A stretch of 11,872 nucleotides of DNA from NCBI GenBank assembly GCA_903844835.1, contig CAIMUU010000073.1:1-11872 (forward strand), written 5' to 3'. The translations under genes were made by a program, and so were the position numbers. Source of the DNA: an uncultured bacterium (GTDB lineage: Bacteria > Patescibacteriota > Saccharimonadia > Saccharimonadales > Saccharimonadaceae). This document shows, piece after piece, positions 1-5,348 of this stretch. The stretch's first letter is position 1. Every line of letters starts with the position of its first letter. The notes below the pieces were generated by a model. It saw only the letters and a program-made list of their open reading frames with translations, made no database searches and was not told where the DNA came from.

Positions 1-279
1 ATCTAGATTGATATCAAAACCAAGCTCGTAAATTCCTTGAACAATTTGTTTGATGTCGCCTCTTGCCAAAGGATCGCCACCACTTAACGTAATGGCTTTA
101 TAACCAAGTTTTTTAAGTATTGTAGCAAAGTGAATATTTTGCTCAGCCGATAACCTTAGACCTGTCTTTTCTTCATTATAGCAACCAGGACACTTCATAA
201 AACATTGTTCGGAAACCAACATGGACATCTTATTCATACATAGATAATTATCACAAGACAGAGTCGGCTTGGCAAACAT
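1..279 (-). CDS. Radical SAM protein, N-terminal part (C-terminus lies outside the window)
   Basis: Translating the minus strand from the ATG at 279 gives 93 residues that run off the left edge, so the gene is partial. The radical SAM 4Fe-4S cluster motif CxxxCxxC is present as C26-C30-C33 (CFMKCPGCY). It is followed by the GGDP motif at 67-70, which in this superfamily helps bind the amino group of S-adenosylmethionine. The likely activity is reductive SAM cleavage to a 5'-deoxyadenosyl radical; the substrate cannot be judged because the rest is missing. Extra cysteines at 9 and 14 precede the motif. An in-frame TAA lies just upstream, within the preceding terminator hairpin, so ATG 279 is the first good start. 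There is no clear Shine-Dalgarno sequence, and the start sits only about 16 nt after the T-tract of that terminator. This gene is the last visible member of the tRNA-Gln-linked series. Confidence 0.85.
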   Translation of the reverse strand, partial: MFAKPTLSCDNYLCMNKMSMLVSEQCFMKCPGCYNEEKTGLRLSAEQNIHFATILKKLGYKAITLSGGDPLARGDIKQIVQGIYELGFDINLD

Positions 280-294
280 AAGAAAAATGCCAAC

Positions 295-317
295 AAAAAA
301 CCTCCGAAGAGGTTTTT
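295..317 (-). terminator. Intrinsic terminator after the nucleotidyltransferase gene
   Basis: A perfect 9-bp stem (AAAAACCTC/GAGGTTTTT) is closed by a TTCG loop on the minus strand and followed by six Ts. C(UUCG)G is an unusually stable RNA tetraloop. The stem is A/T-flanked on both sides, so it could also act on plus-strand transcripts. Confidence 0.85.
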
Positions 318-330
318 AAGAATAGTCAAA

Positions 331-360
331 TTGGCTGTGGCTGTTAAATGCGTTTCGAAC
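331..360 (-). repeat. tRNA 3'-end-like element A
   Basis: Read on the minus strand this sequence contains GTTCGAA, as in a tRNA T-loop, then AACGCAT, then ten bases, then CAGCCAA. It begins a few bases after the nucleotidyltransferase stop codon and sits 14 nt before the terminator at 295-317. Element B (989-1014) has the same AACGCAT-N10-CAGCCAA arrangement without gaps. The real tRNA-Gln 3' end has GTTCGAA and CAGCCAA, 5 nt closer together. A T-stem cannot be formed here and no matching 5' acceptor half was found, so it is not a functional tRNA. Confidence 0.55.
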
Positions 361-365
361 AGAGA

Positions 366-935
366 TTAACTTAACTCAACTTTCAAATGTGGCCACTTTT
401 TCTGCCAATCCTTCTTTTGAATACGATTATTAAAAGTATTAATTAGCTCAGCTGTTTGGAATCTCTTGGTTGGCCGAGCTACAAGATTAACCAAATCATC
501 AATACCATGACAAAATAAGAATTTTAATTTTCCATTTTCTAGTTTTACTGCTGTGCAAGTCGCAGTTTCAACCCAGTTAGAGATACCTTCGGCAGTTGAA
601 TTGAAGGGCTTAAAATTGTTGACATAATGCATTCTGGCCTGATTGCGAATCTCCCAATCTATATTTGGAAAGTCCCGTTTCATTTTTTCATCATAGGACC
701 AATCGGTTTCTGGGCTAATATTTTTTGAGTCAAAATAGACTAGGTCAATGTCGCTATTTGAATGCGAATCATCACCTTCTATACTATTCCAGACTTTATT
801 GCGCAGAAATCCTGCGCCTATCCACCAATCTGGAAGATTTAATACTTCTGCTGCATGCAATACTCGCATCATCCACTCGTCAGACTCGATTAATCGTCTA
901 ATATCTTCTTCGGTTTTAATTGTCATATTACTCAT
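366..935 (-). CDS. Nucleotidyltransferase family protein (PF06042-like)
   Basis: This 189-aa protein matches the small uncharacterised family of predicted nucleotidyltransferases related to polymerase-beta-type enzymes. Visible motifs are IGAGFLRN (39-46), the metal-binding type D-x-D at SDIDLVYFD (62 and 64), WEIRNQARMH (94-103), GIDDLVNLVARPT (144-156) and a C-terminal KWP (180-182), all in the family's usual order and length, so it appears intact. Its substrate is unknown; such proteins are typical accessory or cassette-borne genes. The start is uncertain: ATG 935 directly abuts a possible -10 (TATACT, 936-941) and neither it nor the in-frame ATG at 926 has a Shine-Dalgarno sequence, so a leaderless start at or near 926 is possible. 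It lies between two tRNA-tail-plus-terminator units and is probably transcribed alone. Confidence 0.85.
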   Translation of the reverse strand: MSNMTIKTEEDIRRLIESDEWMMRVLHAAEVLNLPDWWIGAGFLRNKVWNSIEGDDSHSNSDIDLVYFDSKNISPETDWSYDEKMKRDFPNIDWEIRNQARMHYVNNFKPFNSTAEGISNWVETATCTAVKLENGKLKFLFCHGIDDLVNLVARPTKRFQTAELINTFNNRIQKKDWQKKWPHLKVELS

Positions 936-941
936 AGTATA
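936..941 (-). promoter_or_regulatory. Possible -10 box for the nucleotidyltransferase gene
   Basis: TATACT on the minus strand lies between the T-tract of the 947-976 terminator and ATG 935. No -35 match is evident because that region is occupied by the terminator hairpin. The same hexamer sits at the equivalent place before the kinase gene. Confidence 0.4.
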
Positions 942-946
942 TAACT

Positions 947-976
947 AAAAAATACTTCTGAAAAACAGAAGTATTT
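947..976 (-). terminator. Intrinsic terminator after the kinase gene
   Basis: A perfect 11-bp stem (AAATACTTCTG/CAGAAGTATTT) with a five-base loop is followed on the minus strand by a run of six Ts. It sits 13 nt after the CCA of tRNA-like element B. Confidence 0.9.
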
Positions 977-988
977 AGACGTGGGCAT

Positions 989-1014
989 TTGGCTGGGGAT
1001 TGTGGATGCGTTCC
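989..1014 (-). repeat. tRNA 3'-end-like element B (12-bp copy of the tRNA-Gln 3' end)
   Basis: On the minus strand, ATCCCCAGCCAA is identical over 12 bases to the end of tRNA-Gln, including the CCA and one base beyond (plus-strand copies at 989-1000 and 1569-1580, 580 bp apart). It follows the kinase stop codon and precedes the terminator at 947-976. The T-arm part is poorly conserved, and a short GTTCC/GGAAC hairpin replaces it. The kinase gene is therefore flanked by a direct repeat of the tRNA end, as expected for an insertion at a tRNA 3' end. Confidence 0.6.
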
Positions 1015-1022
1015 AGGAGGAA

Positions 1023-1514
1023 CTAATCGAAAATTACGTTTTCAAAAATCATATTCGTGATTTCATCTTCGTTCATTGATTCACCGATTAATACTTCGTC
1101 CTTAACACCTAAATAATTCTTTTCATGCCACCATTCGCGCATTTCAGTTTCACCAAAATCAGCTGATTTTGATTGATGACGACGCAGAGTTTCTTCGAAT
1201 GGGATATCAAAATAGTAAACGTAAGATCTACTGAACTCTTTAATCAGACTCTCTAGCATTTCTTTATGCCTTTTATTTACTAATATTCCTTCGATTATGA
1301 CGTTATATCCGATATCTCTGCCGTATATTGCAATTTGCCTAATTAATTCAGTAGAAGGATTACCATCAGTCTCTTTTACTCTCAGAATCTCGCGTCTAAC
1401 AACGTCTTGCGGAATTAGCATCGTATTATAGCCAAGTTTATGCTGTAACTTTTTAGCAACAGTTGACTTTCCGCTTCCAGAATTCCCACGAATGATAATT
1501 AGTTTCGATGACAT
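1023..1514 (-). CDS. P-loop AAA-type kinase (AAA_33/zeta-toxin-like fold), substrate unknown
   Basis: This is a complete 163-aa small cytoplasmic kinase. The Walker A loop GNSGSGKST spans 10-18, a Walker B-like strand NVIIEG spans 71-76, and a FEETLRRH segment (106-113) provides lid arginines. The IPQDVVRRE segment (34-42) is typical of a family of short P-loop kinases that phosphorylate small molecules or nucleotides; none of the family members I can place has a firmly known substrate. The start ATG 1514 has no Shine-Dalgarno sequence. It lies exactly 7 nt after a TATACT hexamer (1521-1526), so the mRNA is probably leaderless. The gene sits between tRNA-Gln with its terminator and a second terminator, so it is likely a one-gene transcript. 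A toxin or aminoglycoside-type kinase role is possible but not shown. Confidence 0.85.
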   Translation of the reverse strand: MSSKLIIIRGNSGSGKSTVAKKLQHKLGYNTMLIPQDVVRREILRVKETDGNPSTELIRQIAIYGRDIGYNVIIEGILVNKRHKEMLESLIKEFSRSYVYYFDIPFEETLRRHQSKSADFGETEMREWWHEKNYLGVKDEVLIGESMNEDEITNMIFENVIFD

Positions 1515-1520
1515 ATAAAA

Positions 1521-1526
1521 AGTATA
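1521..1526 (-). promoter_or_regulatory. -10 box for a leaderless kinase mRNA
   Basis: TATACT (minus strand) is a five-of-six match to TATAAT and ends six bases before ATG 1514. This puts the expected transcription start on the A of the start codon. The upstream region is the tRNA terminator hairpin, and no -35 hexamer is recognisable. Confidence 0.5.
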
Positions 1527-1554
1527 ACAAAAAATAGAGGTATTACCTCTATTT
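1527..1554 (-). terminator. Intrinsic terminator of tRNA-Gln
   Basis: A perfect 10-bp stem (AAATAGAGGT/ACCTCTATTT) with a three-base loop is followed on the minus strand by six Ts. It starts 15 nt after the tRNA CCA. Confidence 0.85.
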
Positions 1555-1569
1555 AATATTGCTTATGCT

Positions 1570-1644
1570 TGGCTGGGGATGAGGGATTCGAACCCCCGGA
1601 TACCAGGACCAGAACCTGGCGCCTTACCGCTTGGCCAATCCCCA
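1570..1644 (-). tRNA. tRNA-Gln (anticodon CTG)
   Basis: A full 75-nt cloverleaf folds on the minus strand with CCA encoded. The acceptor stem is TGGGGAT/ATCCCCA with discriminator G, the D-stem GCC/GGC, the anticodon stem CCAGG/CCTGG around loop TTCTGGT (anticodon CTG at 1610-1612), a five-base variable region, and a T-arm with TTCGAAT. The weak U1-A72 closing pair and G73 discriminator are glutamine identity features in bacteria. G at position 37 differs from the A found in many tRNA-Gln. It reads CAG codons; a separate UUG-anticodon tRNA-Gln must exist elsewhere. Confidence 0.95.
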
Positions 1645-1657
1645 ACATGCACATAAC

Positions 1658-1663
1658 ATTATA
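1658..1663 (-). promoter_or_regulatory. -10 box for tRNA-Gln
   Basis: A perfect TATAAT on the minus strand ends 13 nt before the first tRNA base, giving a leader of about seven bases. No convincing -35 hexamer is seen at 16-18 nt. Confidence 0.6.
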
Positions 1664-1774
1664 CCTATAAAATATACTTTATTCTAGGGTTTTAGAGCCT
1701 GGATCAGAACCCGTTACACAATAGAATTCATATCATAAGTGAATAAGTTAATAGTATACAGTGGATGTTAGCTG

Positions 1775-2527
1775 CTACTCAGTAACGGTTAGTCCGCTCA
1801 TTCTATCGACGAGGTGCCATTTGCCGTCTGGGGTTTTAATATAAATATCCGCACGGTAATCGCCTGTTCCGTGTATGTAGTTACCGCCGTGGAAATAATG
1901 AGTTGATGCAACTACATTTTCACTAGCAACGTAATCAGTATCAAGCGTTGCATAAGACTTGCTGGTTTTATTGTTTGCGTCACAAACTTCCATGGTAGTT
2001 CCAAATCCAGTGATATATGAACCATCAGACTTTTCAATTCTAGAGTATAAGCTGTTAGCTTCTGTTTTATTTTTTATACCCTTGTAAGAAAAAGTTCTAA
2101 CGTCGTTAGCTTCGCTTGCGTCTGGGGATGTGGTCTGGCTCAAAGCAGCGACATAAATTGTCGATTTCCAGCCATCTAGCATTACTGGTGTGTCACTCGC
2201 CGTGCTGGTGCATTCAGATAATATTATTCCGTCGTTACTCTTTATAACATTACCCGATATTGCTTTGGAATTTGATTTAAAGATAACGCCAAAAGACCAG
2301 AGCATTGAAAATGTGAATACAATTATTAGGGTACCCCAAAATATGAGGGATATTTTTATCAGTGGACGGATAAATGCGAAAAATAGCTCAATGCACCACA
2401 GTATTAAAATAATCCAAAAACCTAATCCTAACCCAATTTTCCAAAAAGCAATAATAAGCGAAATAGTTGCTAGTATCGCAAAAATAAGTATTTTTTTTGT
2501 ATGATTTTTTGTGCCATTGTCGTTCAT
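1775..2527 (-). CDS. Membrane protein with three TM segments and an extracytoplasmic C-terminal domain, function unknown
   Basis: I do not recognise this 250-aa protein. A short lysine-rich N-terminus is followed by three hydrophobic segments at about 12-29, 31-52 and 57-82. A polar domain of about 165 residues, rich in Ser, Thr, Asp and Gly, then runs to the C-terminus. The domain has two cysteines (106 and 182) that could form a disulfide, and ends in a strand-rich stretch with DYRADIYIKTPDGKWHLVDRM (224-243). ATG 2527 is preceded by AGGAGATA at good spacing, so the start is firm. It is a single gene, divergent from the structured RNA at 2630, with a shared control region. No strong terminator was found downstream. 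Confidence 0.8.
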   Translation of the reverse strand: MNDNGTKNHTKKILIFAILATISLIIAFWKIGLGLGFWIILILWCIELFFAFIRPLIKISLIFWGTLIIVFTFSMLWSFGVIFKSNSKAISGNVIKSNDGIILSECTSTASDTPVMLDGWKSTIYVAALSQTTSPDASEANDVRTFSYKGIKNKTEANSLYSRIEKSDGSYITGFGTTMEVCDANNKTSKSYATLDTDYVASENVVASTHYFHGGNYIHGTGDYRADIYIKTPDGKWHLVDRMSGLTVTE

Positions 2528-2555
2528 AAAATTTATCTCCTAACTAATATCTATA

Positions 2556-2561
2556 ATTATA
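2556..2561 (-). promoter_or_regulatory. -10 box for the 1775-2527 membrane protein
   Basis: TATAAT occurs on the minus strand 28 nt before ATG 2527, followed by a Shine-Dalgarno sequence. The presumed -35 region lies inside the inverted repeat at 2561-2587 and has no good consensus match, which suggests an activator- or repressor-dependent promoter. Confidence 0.55.
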
Positions 2562-2587
2562 TACTAATTTCAGCGAATAATTAGTAT
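2561..2587. promoter_or_regulatory. Perfect 9-bp inverted repeat between divergent promoters (candidate operator)
   Basis: ATACTAATT (2561-2569) and AATTAGTAT (2579-2587) are perfect inverted copies separated by nine bases. The site touches the -10 of the leftward promoter, covers its -35 region, and ends seven bases before the -35 of the rightward promoter. There is no T-tract, so it is not a terminator. The spacing fits a dimeric DNA-binding protein. Confidence 0.45.
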
Positions 2588-2594
2588 GGGCAGA

Positions 2595-2623
2595 TTGACT
2601 AAGTATTATAAGAAGAGTACTAT
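2595..2623 (+). promoter_or_regulatory. Sigma-70-type promoter of the structured RNA
   Basis: TTGACT (2595-2600, five of six) is separated by exactly 17 bases from TACTAT (2618-2623, four of six). This predicts transcription starting near 2630, just where the first RNA hairpin begins. Confidence 0.6.
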
Positions 2624-2749
2624 TAAATTAGCAGATTGTATATCTGCGGCACATAATCAACAATTTGTCTTGAGTAGTAGTGTAAGCATTGATATATATA
2701 CCGTATTTGGACGCTTGGTATATATGGAGCTAGTAGCGTAACCGGGCCT

Positions 2750-2781
2750 ACAACAGTATGTTTTACGTATGTTGTTTTTTT
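2750..2781 (+). terminator. First terminator of the structured RNA
   Basis: The hairpin pairs CAACA with TGTTG and TATG with CGTA around a TTTTA loop, with one bulged G. It is followed by seven Ts. Confidence 0.75.
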
Positions 2782-2784
2782 GAT

Positions 2785-2814
2785 ATCCTAGCCCGGAAGG
2801 TCTAGGATTTTTTT
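2785..2814 (+). terminator. Second terminator, mutually exclusive with an upstream pairing
   Basis: The stem ATCCTAG/CTAGGAT continues through one mismatch into CC/GG with a GGAA loop and is followed by seven Ts. Its left arm contains GCCCGG, which is complementary to CCGGGC at 2742-2747, so only one of the two structures can form. Confidence 0.75.
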
Positions 2815-2864
2815 AATACATAATATTTAACAGCATTACTACTCCGATTATTAAAGGGGTTGTA

Positions 2865-3779
2865 ATGCGCATGCTTAGAAATATTAAGAATTATTTTATT
2901 TCGGCTATTTTTATAGTCGCTGTCCCTTTTTGTGCTTTGCTGACTAGCTCCTTGGTTGGTGCAACTGGTTATGCCACAGATATTACAATTTCTGGCCTAA
3001 ACATCAGCACTAACCAAGAACGAGCAAACGCTGGCTTAGCGCCACTATCATTAGATTCGCGCTTAAGTGCTGCGGCATATGACAAAGCAAACGATATGAT
3101 TGCCGATAATTACTGGGCCCATTATTCACCAGATGGTGCTTCGCCATGGACTTTTATCTCGGCTAGTGGCTATGACTACTCTTCGGCCGGTGAAAATTTA
3201 GCCAAAGATTTTACTACCTCAAGCGGCGTTATCGCCGGTTGGATGGCTAGCCCAGCTCATAAGGTAAATTTACTAAAGTCGACATACGTTGATGTCGGCT
3301 ATGCAATTGTAAATGGGACTCTACTTGGTTCGGACACGACAATAATAGTTGCGATGTATGGCACACCTCCGGCGCCTGCACCAACTCCAGCGCCCGTAGT
3401 CGAATCGTCCCCTACAGAAGTCACAAGCCAACAGGTTGACTCTAAACCGACAACTGATCAACCGGAAATTGTCAGCGAGGCCAAACCGATAGTTGCACCT
3501 ACTGTCAGCGAAAGCCTTTCGGTATCATCTGAGCAAATTGCGCCATTAACCGCATCTGAGCCTGTGGTGTCAGTGGAGCAAACTGCTCTGCTTGGTCAGG
3601 TTGAGGGTGCGACATCATTTGTGTCTGGAGGCAGTGCAAGTGTTATGACGGATGGCCTAGCCAGTCTAGGTCGAGAATTTTGGAAGATTATCACCGTGCT
3701 AGGTATAATAATGCTGTTTTTTGCAGCAAGAAGTGCTCTGTCTAGCCAGAGGGACAAAGGAGGCTATCTTCGAATCTAA
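2865..3779 (+). CDS. CAP-domain (SCP/PR-1/YkwD-type) surface protein, C-terminally membrane-anchored
   Basis: 304 aa. A basic N-terminus and hydrophobic segment (about 10-35) form a signal peptide or anchor. A CAP domain follows at about 45-166, with NQERANAGLAPLSLD (50-64), the HYSPDG strand (H86), GENLAKDF (E110) and the W-x-ASPAHKVNLL helix (H132). The two His and the GEN Glu correspond to the conserved CAP cleft residues. A Pro/Ala then Ser/Thr/Val-rich linker (167-262) leads to a single TM helix (272-288) with a basic tail. Bacterial CAP proteins are secreted; their activity is mostly unproven (protease, lipid or peptidoglycan binding have been proposed). ATG 2865 has AAAGGGG at proper spacing. 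The domain is clearly paralogous to the 7271-8287 protein. It may be controlled by the RNA element upstream. Confidence 0.9.
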   Translation: MRMLRNIKNYFISAIFIVAVPFCALLTSSLVGATGYATDITISGLNISTNQERANAGLAPLSLDSRLSAAAYDKANDMIADNYWAHYSPDGASPWTFISASGYDYSSAGENLAKDFTTSSGVIAGWMASPAHKVNLLKSTYVDVGYAIVNGTLLGSDTTIIVAMYGTPPAPAPTPAPVVESSPTEVTSQQVDSKPTTDQPEIVSEAKPIVAPTVSESLSVSSEQIAPLTASEPVVSVEQTALLGQVEGATSFVSGGSASVMTDGLASLGREFWKIITVLGIIMLFFAARSALSSQRDKGGYLRI

Positions 3780-4026
3780 TTGAAAATAGCTGGCAATATA
3801 TTTTTTTACCCCTGTTTTTATAGAGGTCTATTGAGTTGTTTAAAAATAGTAGTAAAATATACTTGTAATAGGTTGTTAATTTGGAGGTAAATATACCTTT
3901 GTTTGCATAAATATAGAATTGATTATTGAACGTATTCATAGCAGAATATTTTAGATAAGTAGTTAAAGTTTGAAATAATGATATTTTTGTAAATTCATCC
4001 ACTTTTTGGAGTTTAGGGAGAGATAT
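3780..4026. other. AT-rich intergenic region between the CAP and repeat-protein genes
   Basis: These 247 bases hold no credible gene. After the CAP stop there is an imperfect stem (GCTAT/ATAGC, spanning about 3762-3791), followed later by a T-run near 3800 that may be a weak terminator. Several TATA-like hexamers occur near 3855 and 3945, but none pairs convincingly with a -35. A promoter for the sortase cluster probably lies here. Confidence 0.4.
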
Positions 4027-5331
4027 ATGCGAAAAAAGTTTTTAATGTTTACGGCATTTATACTTGCTTTTGCGAGTTTTAGTGTCTTTGTGAAGGCGCA
4101 AGATGTTAATGCAACATCAGATCGTAATATTACAATCTGCCATCGTGGTGACAATACTAAGCAACCATATGGTCCCAAGTCAAGTTCGGTTGATCGGGAT
4201 TCAATTGTTAAAGATTCTGGCCATTCTGAGCACACTGGCAAGTTGGCTTCAAGTGAGGCGGTGGCCGAAGCTATTAAACACGATGGCAAAAAATGGGGCG
4301 ATATAATCCCGCCTTTCCAGTACGTGGATTCTTCTCATCATAAGCAGGACTTCCCTGGGTTAAATTACAATACAATTGGCCAGGCGATGTTGGCTAATAA
4401 TTGCCAATATGTGTTAACTACCCCATCACCAGTAACATTTACTGACCCAACTTGTGATGTTAACGGGACCTATACTATTCCAGTAACTACTGGTATTGAC
4501 TATAAGATTGATGGCAACGTTATTGCTAGCGGTACTTATAACAATATTGCAAATGGTGGCTCTGTAACGGTAATTGCAGTCGCAAAGACTGGATATACAA
4601 TTAACAGTTCAGCCACGGCTTCATGGTCACACAGCTTTACTGCCCCAGATGAAGACATCTGTCATCCGGACGTAACGGTTGTGCCAGAAGCTGTAAGTTT
4701 TGTAGACCCAACTTGTGAAACCGACGGGACATATACAATTCCATCTACTGTCGGAGTCAAGTATTATATCGATGATTCTGAAGTTTTGGCTGGAGAATAT
4801 TCGATTGATGAAGACACTACTTTAACGATTAATGCAGTCGCTGAGGACGGTTATGTGATTGATGGCGCTACTACAAAAGAGTGGAGCCACAGTTTTGAGA
4901 TTCCAACAATTGACGAATGTGTCCAAGGTGTAGCATCCGTAACTCCAGCTCCTGTTGTGTTCACGGCACCTACATGCGATACACTTGGCTACTATACGAT
5001 TACCGGTACAACTGGAGTCGAATACTATGTTGATGGCCAAGTTGTTGCTGCTGGGAAGCATACTGTTGCAAACGGCAAGACAGTAGTTGTTACTGCTGTT
5101 GCCGATACGGAATTAGGCTATGAGACCAAAGAAGGGGCAACTAATCAATGGTCATATACCTTTACCGCAAAAACAGATTGTGTACTAGGAGCAAGCACTG
5201 ATGAGCCTTCGGTTCTACCAGAGACCAGCGGCGACTCAACTGCTGTCGGTCTTACATTATTAACTGTGATTTCGGGCTTTGTTGTATCACTTGGCGCGAT
5301 TGCGCGACGGATATTCGCTCGCCAAATCTAG
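4027..5331 (+). CDS. Secreted three-repeat surface protein with LPETSG cell-wall sorting signal
   Basis: 434 aa from ATG 4027, chosen over the in-frame TTG at 4006 because AGGGAG lies about 7 nt upstream and a clean signal peptide then starts at residue 1 (cleavage likely after VKA, residue 24). Residues about 32-128 form a domain with ITICHRGD, a His-rich GHSEHTG stretch and KWGDIIPP, seen in many Gram-positive surface proteins, with a possible C38-C126 disulfide. Three tandem beta-rich repeats of about 85 residues follow (132-219, 220-305, 306-387). Each has a conserved TC near its start, GTYTI/GYYTI, a GVxYYxDG-type strand, and W-S-H/Y-S/T-F before a second Cys (pairs 143/212, 230/298, 317/385). 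The C-terminus is a textbook sorting signal: LPETSG at 397-402, a hydrophobic segment (405-423) and a basic ARRIFARQI tail. The adjacent sortase is the probable anchoring enzyme. The ligand is unknown. Confidence 0.9.
   Translation: MRKKFLMFTAFILAFASFSVFVKAQDVNATSDRNITICHRGDNTKQPYGPKSSSVDRDSIVKDSGHSEHTGKLASSEAVAEAIKHDGKKWGDIIPPFQYVDSSHHKQDFPGLNYNTIGQAMLANNCQYVLTTPSPVTFTDPTCDVNGTYTIPVTTGIDYKIDGNVIASGTYNNIANGGSVTVIAVAKTGYTINSSATASWSHSFTAPDEDICHPDVTVVPEAVSFVDPTCETDGTYTIPSTVGVKYYIDDSEVLAGEYSIDEDTTLTINAVAEDGYVIDGATTKEWSHSFEIPTIDECVQGVASVTPAPVVFTAPTCDTLGYYTITGTTGVEYYVDGQVVAAGKHTVANGKTVVVTAVADTELGYETKEGATNQWSYTFTAKTDCVLGASTDEPSVLPETSGDSTAVGLTLLTVISGFVVSLGAIARRIFARQI
4420..5187 (+). repeat. Three tandem coding repeats of about 85 codons in the surface protein
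   Basis: The units run at about 4420-4683, 4684-4941 and 4942-5187. The protein pattern is well kept while the DNA has diverged, so the duplications are old and under selection. The cysteine pair in each unit is spaced 68-69 residues. Confidence 0.85.
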
Positions 5332-5348
5332 ACGCCTAGAAGTGAGCT

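Larger units (their letters stand above)
2630..2814 (+). ncRNA. Putative structured small RNA or attenuator leader (no known family recognised)
   Basis: This stretch between 2527 and 2865 has no credible ORF but a full transcription unit. The promoter at 2595-2623 predicts a start at about 2630. A 6-bp hairpin (GCAGAT/ATCTGC, 2631-2647) opens the RNA. A 9-bp hairpin (ATATATACC/GGTATATAT, 2694-2702 and 2717-2725) follows, with GCTT in its loop able to pair with AAGC at 2684-2687 as a small pseudoknot. Two terminators follow. CCGGGC at 2742-2747 can pair with GCCCGG at 2791-2796, which would break the second terminator. The product would be about 150 nt (first terminator) or 185 nt (second). 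It may be a free small RNA or a control leader for the CAP gene starting at 2865. I could not match it to SRP RNA, 6S, tmRNA or a common riboswitch. Confidence 0.5.

Noticed and set aside
295..1025. Integron attC sites between the small genes (an ATTTAAC motif near 345 and GTT after each T-tract)
   Set aside because: One RYYYAAC-like and several GTT sequences occur, but the would-be R'' and R' boxes are not complementary to each other, and the hairpins present are simple terminators. The tRNA-tail interpretation explains more of the shared sequence.
1698..1712. A tRNA-Gln anticodon-arm-like fragment (minus-strand GGTTCTGATCC) about 85 bases beyond the tRNA
   Set aside because: It agrees with the real tRNA at 12 of 15 bases, but no acceptor, D or T-arm surrounds it and the stem is mismatched. 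Chance similarity cannot be excluded.
2190..2504. A 104-codon plus-strand reading frame antisense to the membrane protein
   Set aside because: It lies entirely within the well-supported minus-strand gene, with no ribosome site and no recognisable domain.
2741..2810. SRP RNA apical domain (a CCCGGAAGG stretch resembles the conserved GGAA-containing loop)
   Set aside because: The flanking asymmetric internal loop and the AGCAGCC side are missing; the stretch is better explained as a terminator stem with a GGAA loop.
2865..3779. Sortase signal in the first CAP protein (LLGQVEGATS near residues 242-251)
   Set aside because: It lacks the LPxTG-like pattern, and a TM helix with basic tail starts more than 20 residues later, so it is read as a plain membrane anchor.
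3742..4002. An 86-codon minus-strand reading frame in the 3780-4026 gap
   Set aside because: It overlaps the end of the CAP gene, has no ribosome site, and its composition is what AT-rich non-coding DNA gives.
4006..4026. TTG start for the surface protein
   Set aside because: It would put seven charged residues before the signal peptide, and the Shine-Dalgarno sequence sits between this TTG and ATG 4027.
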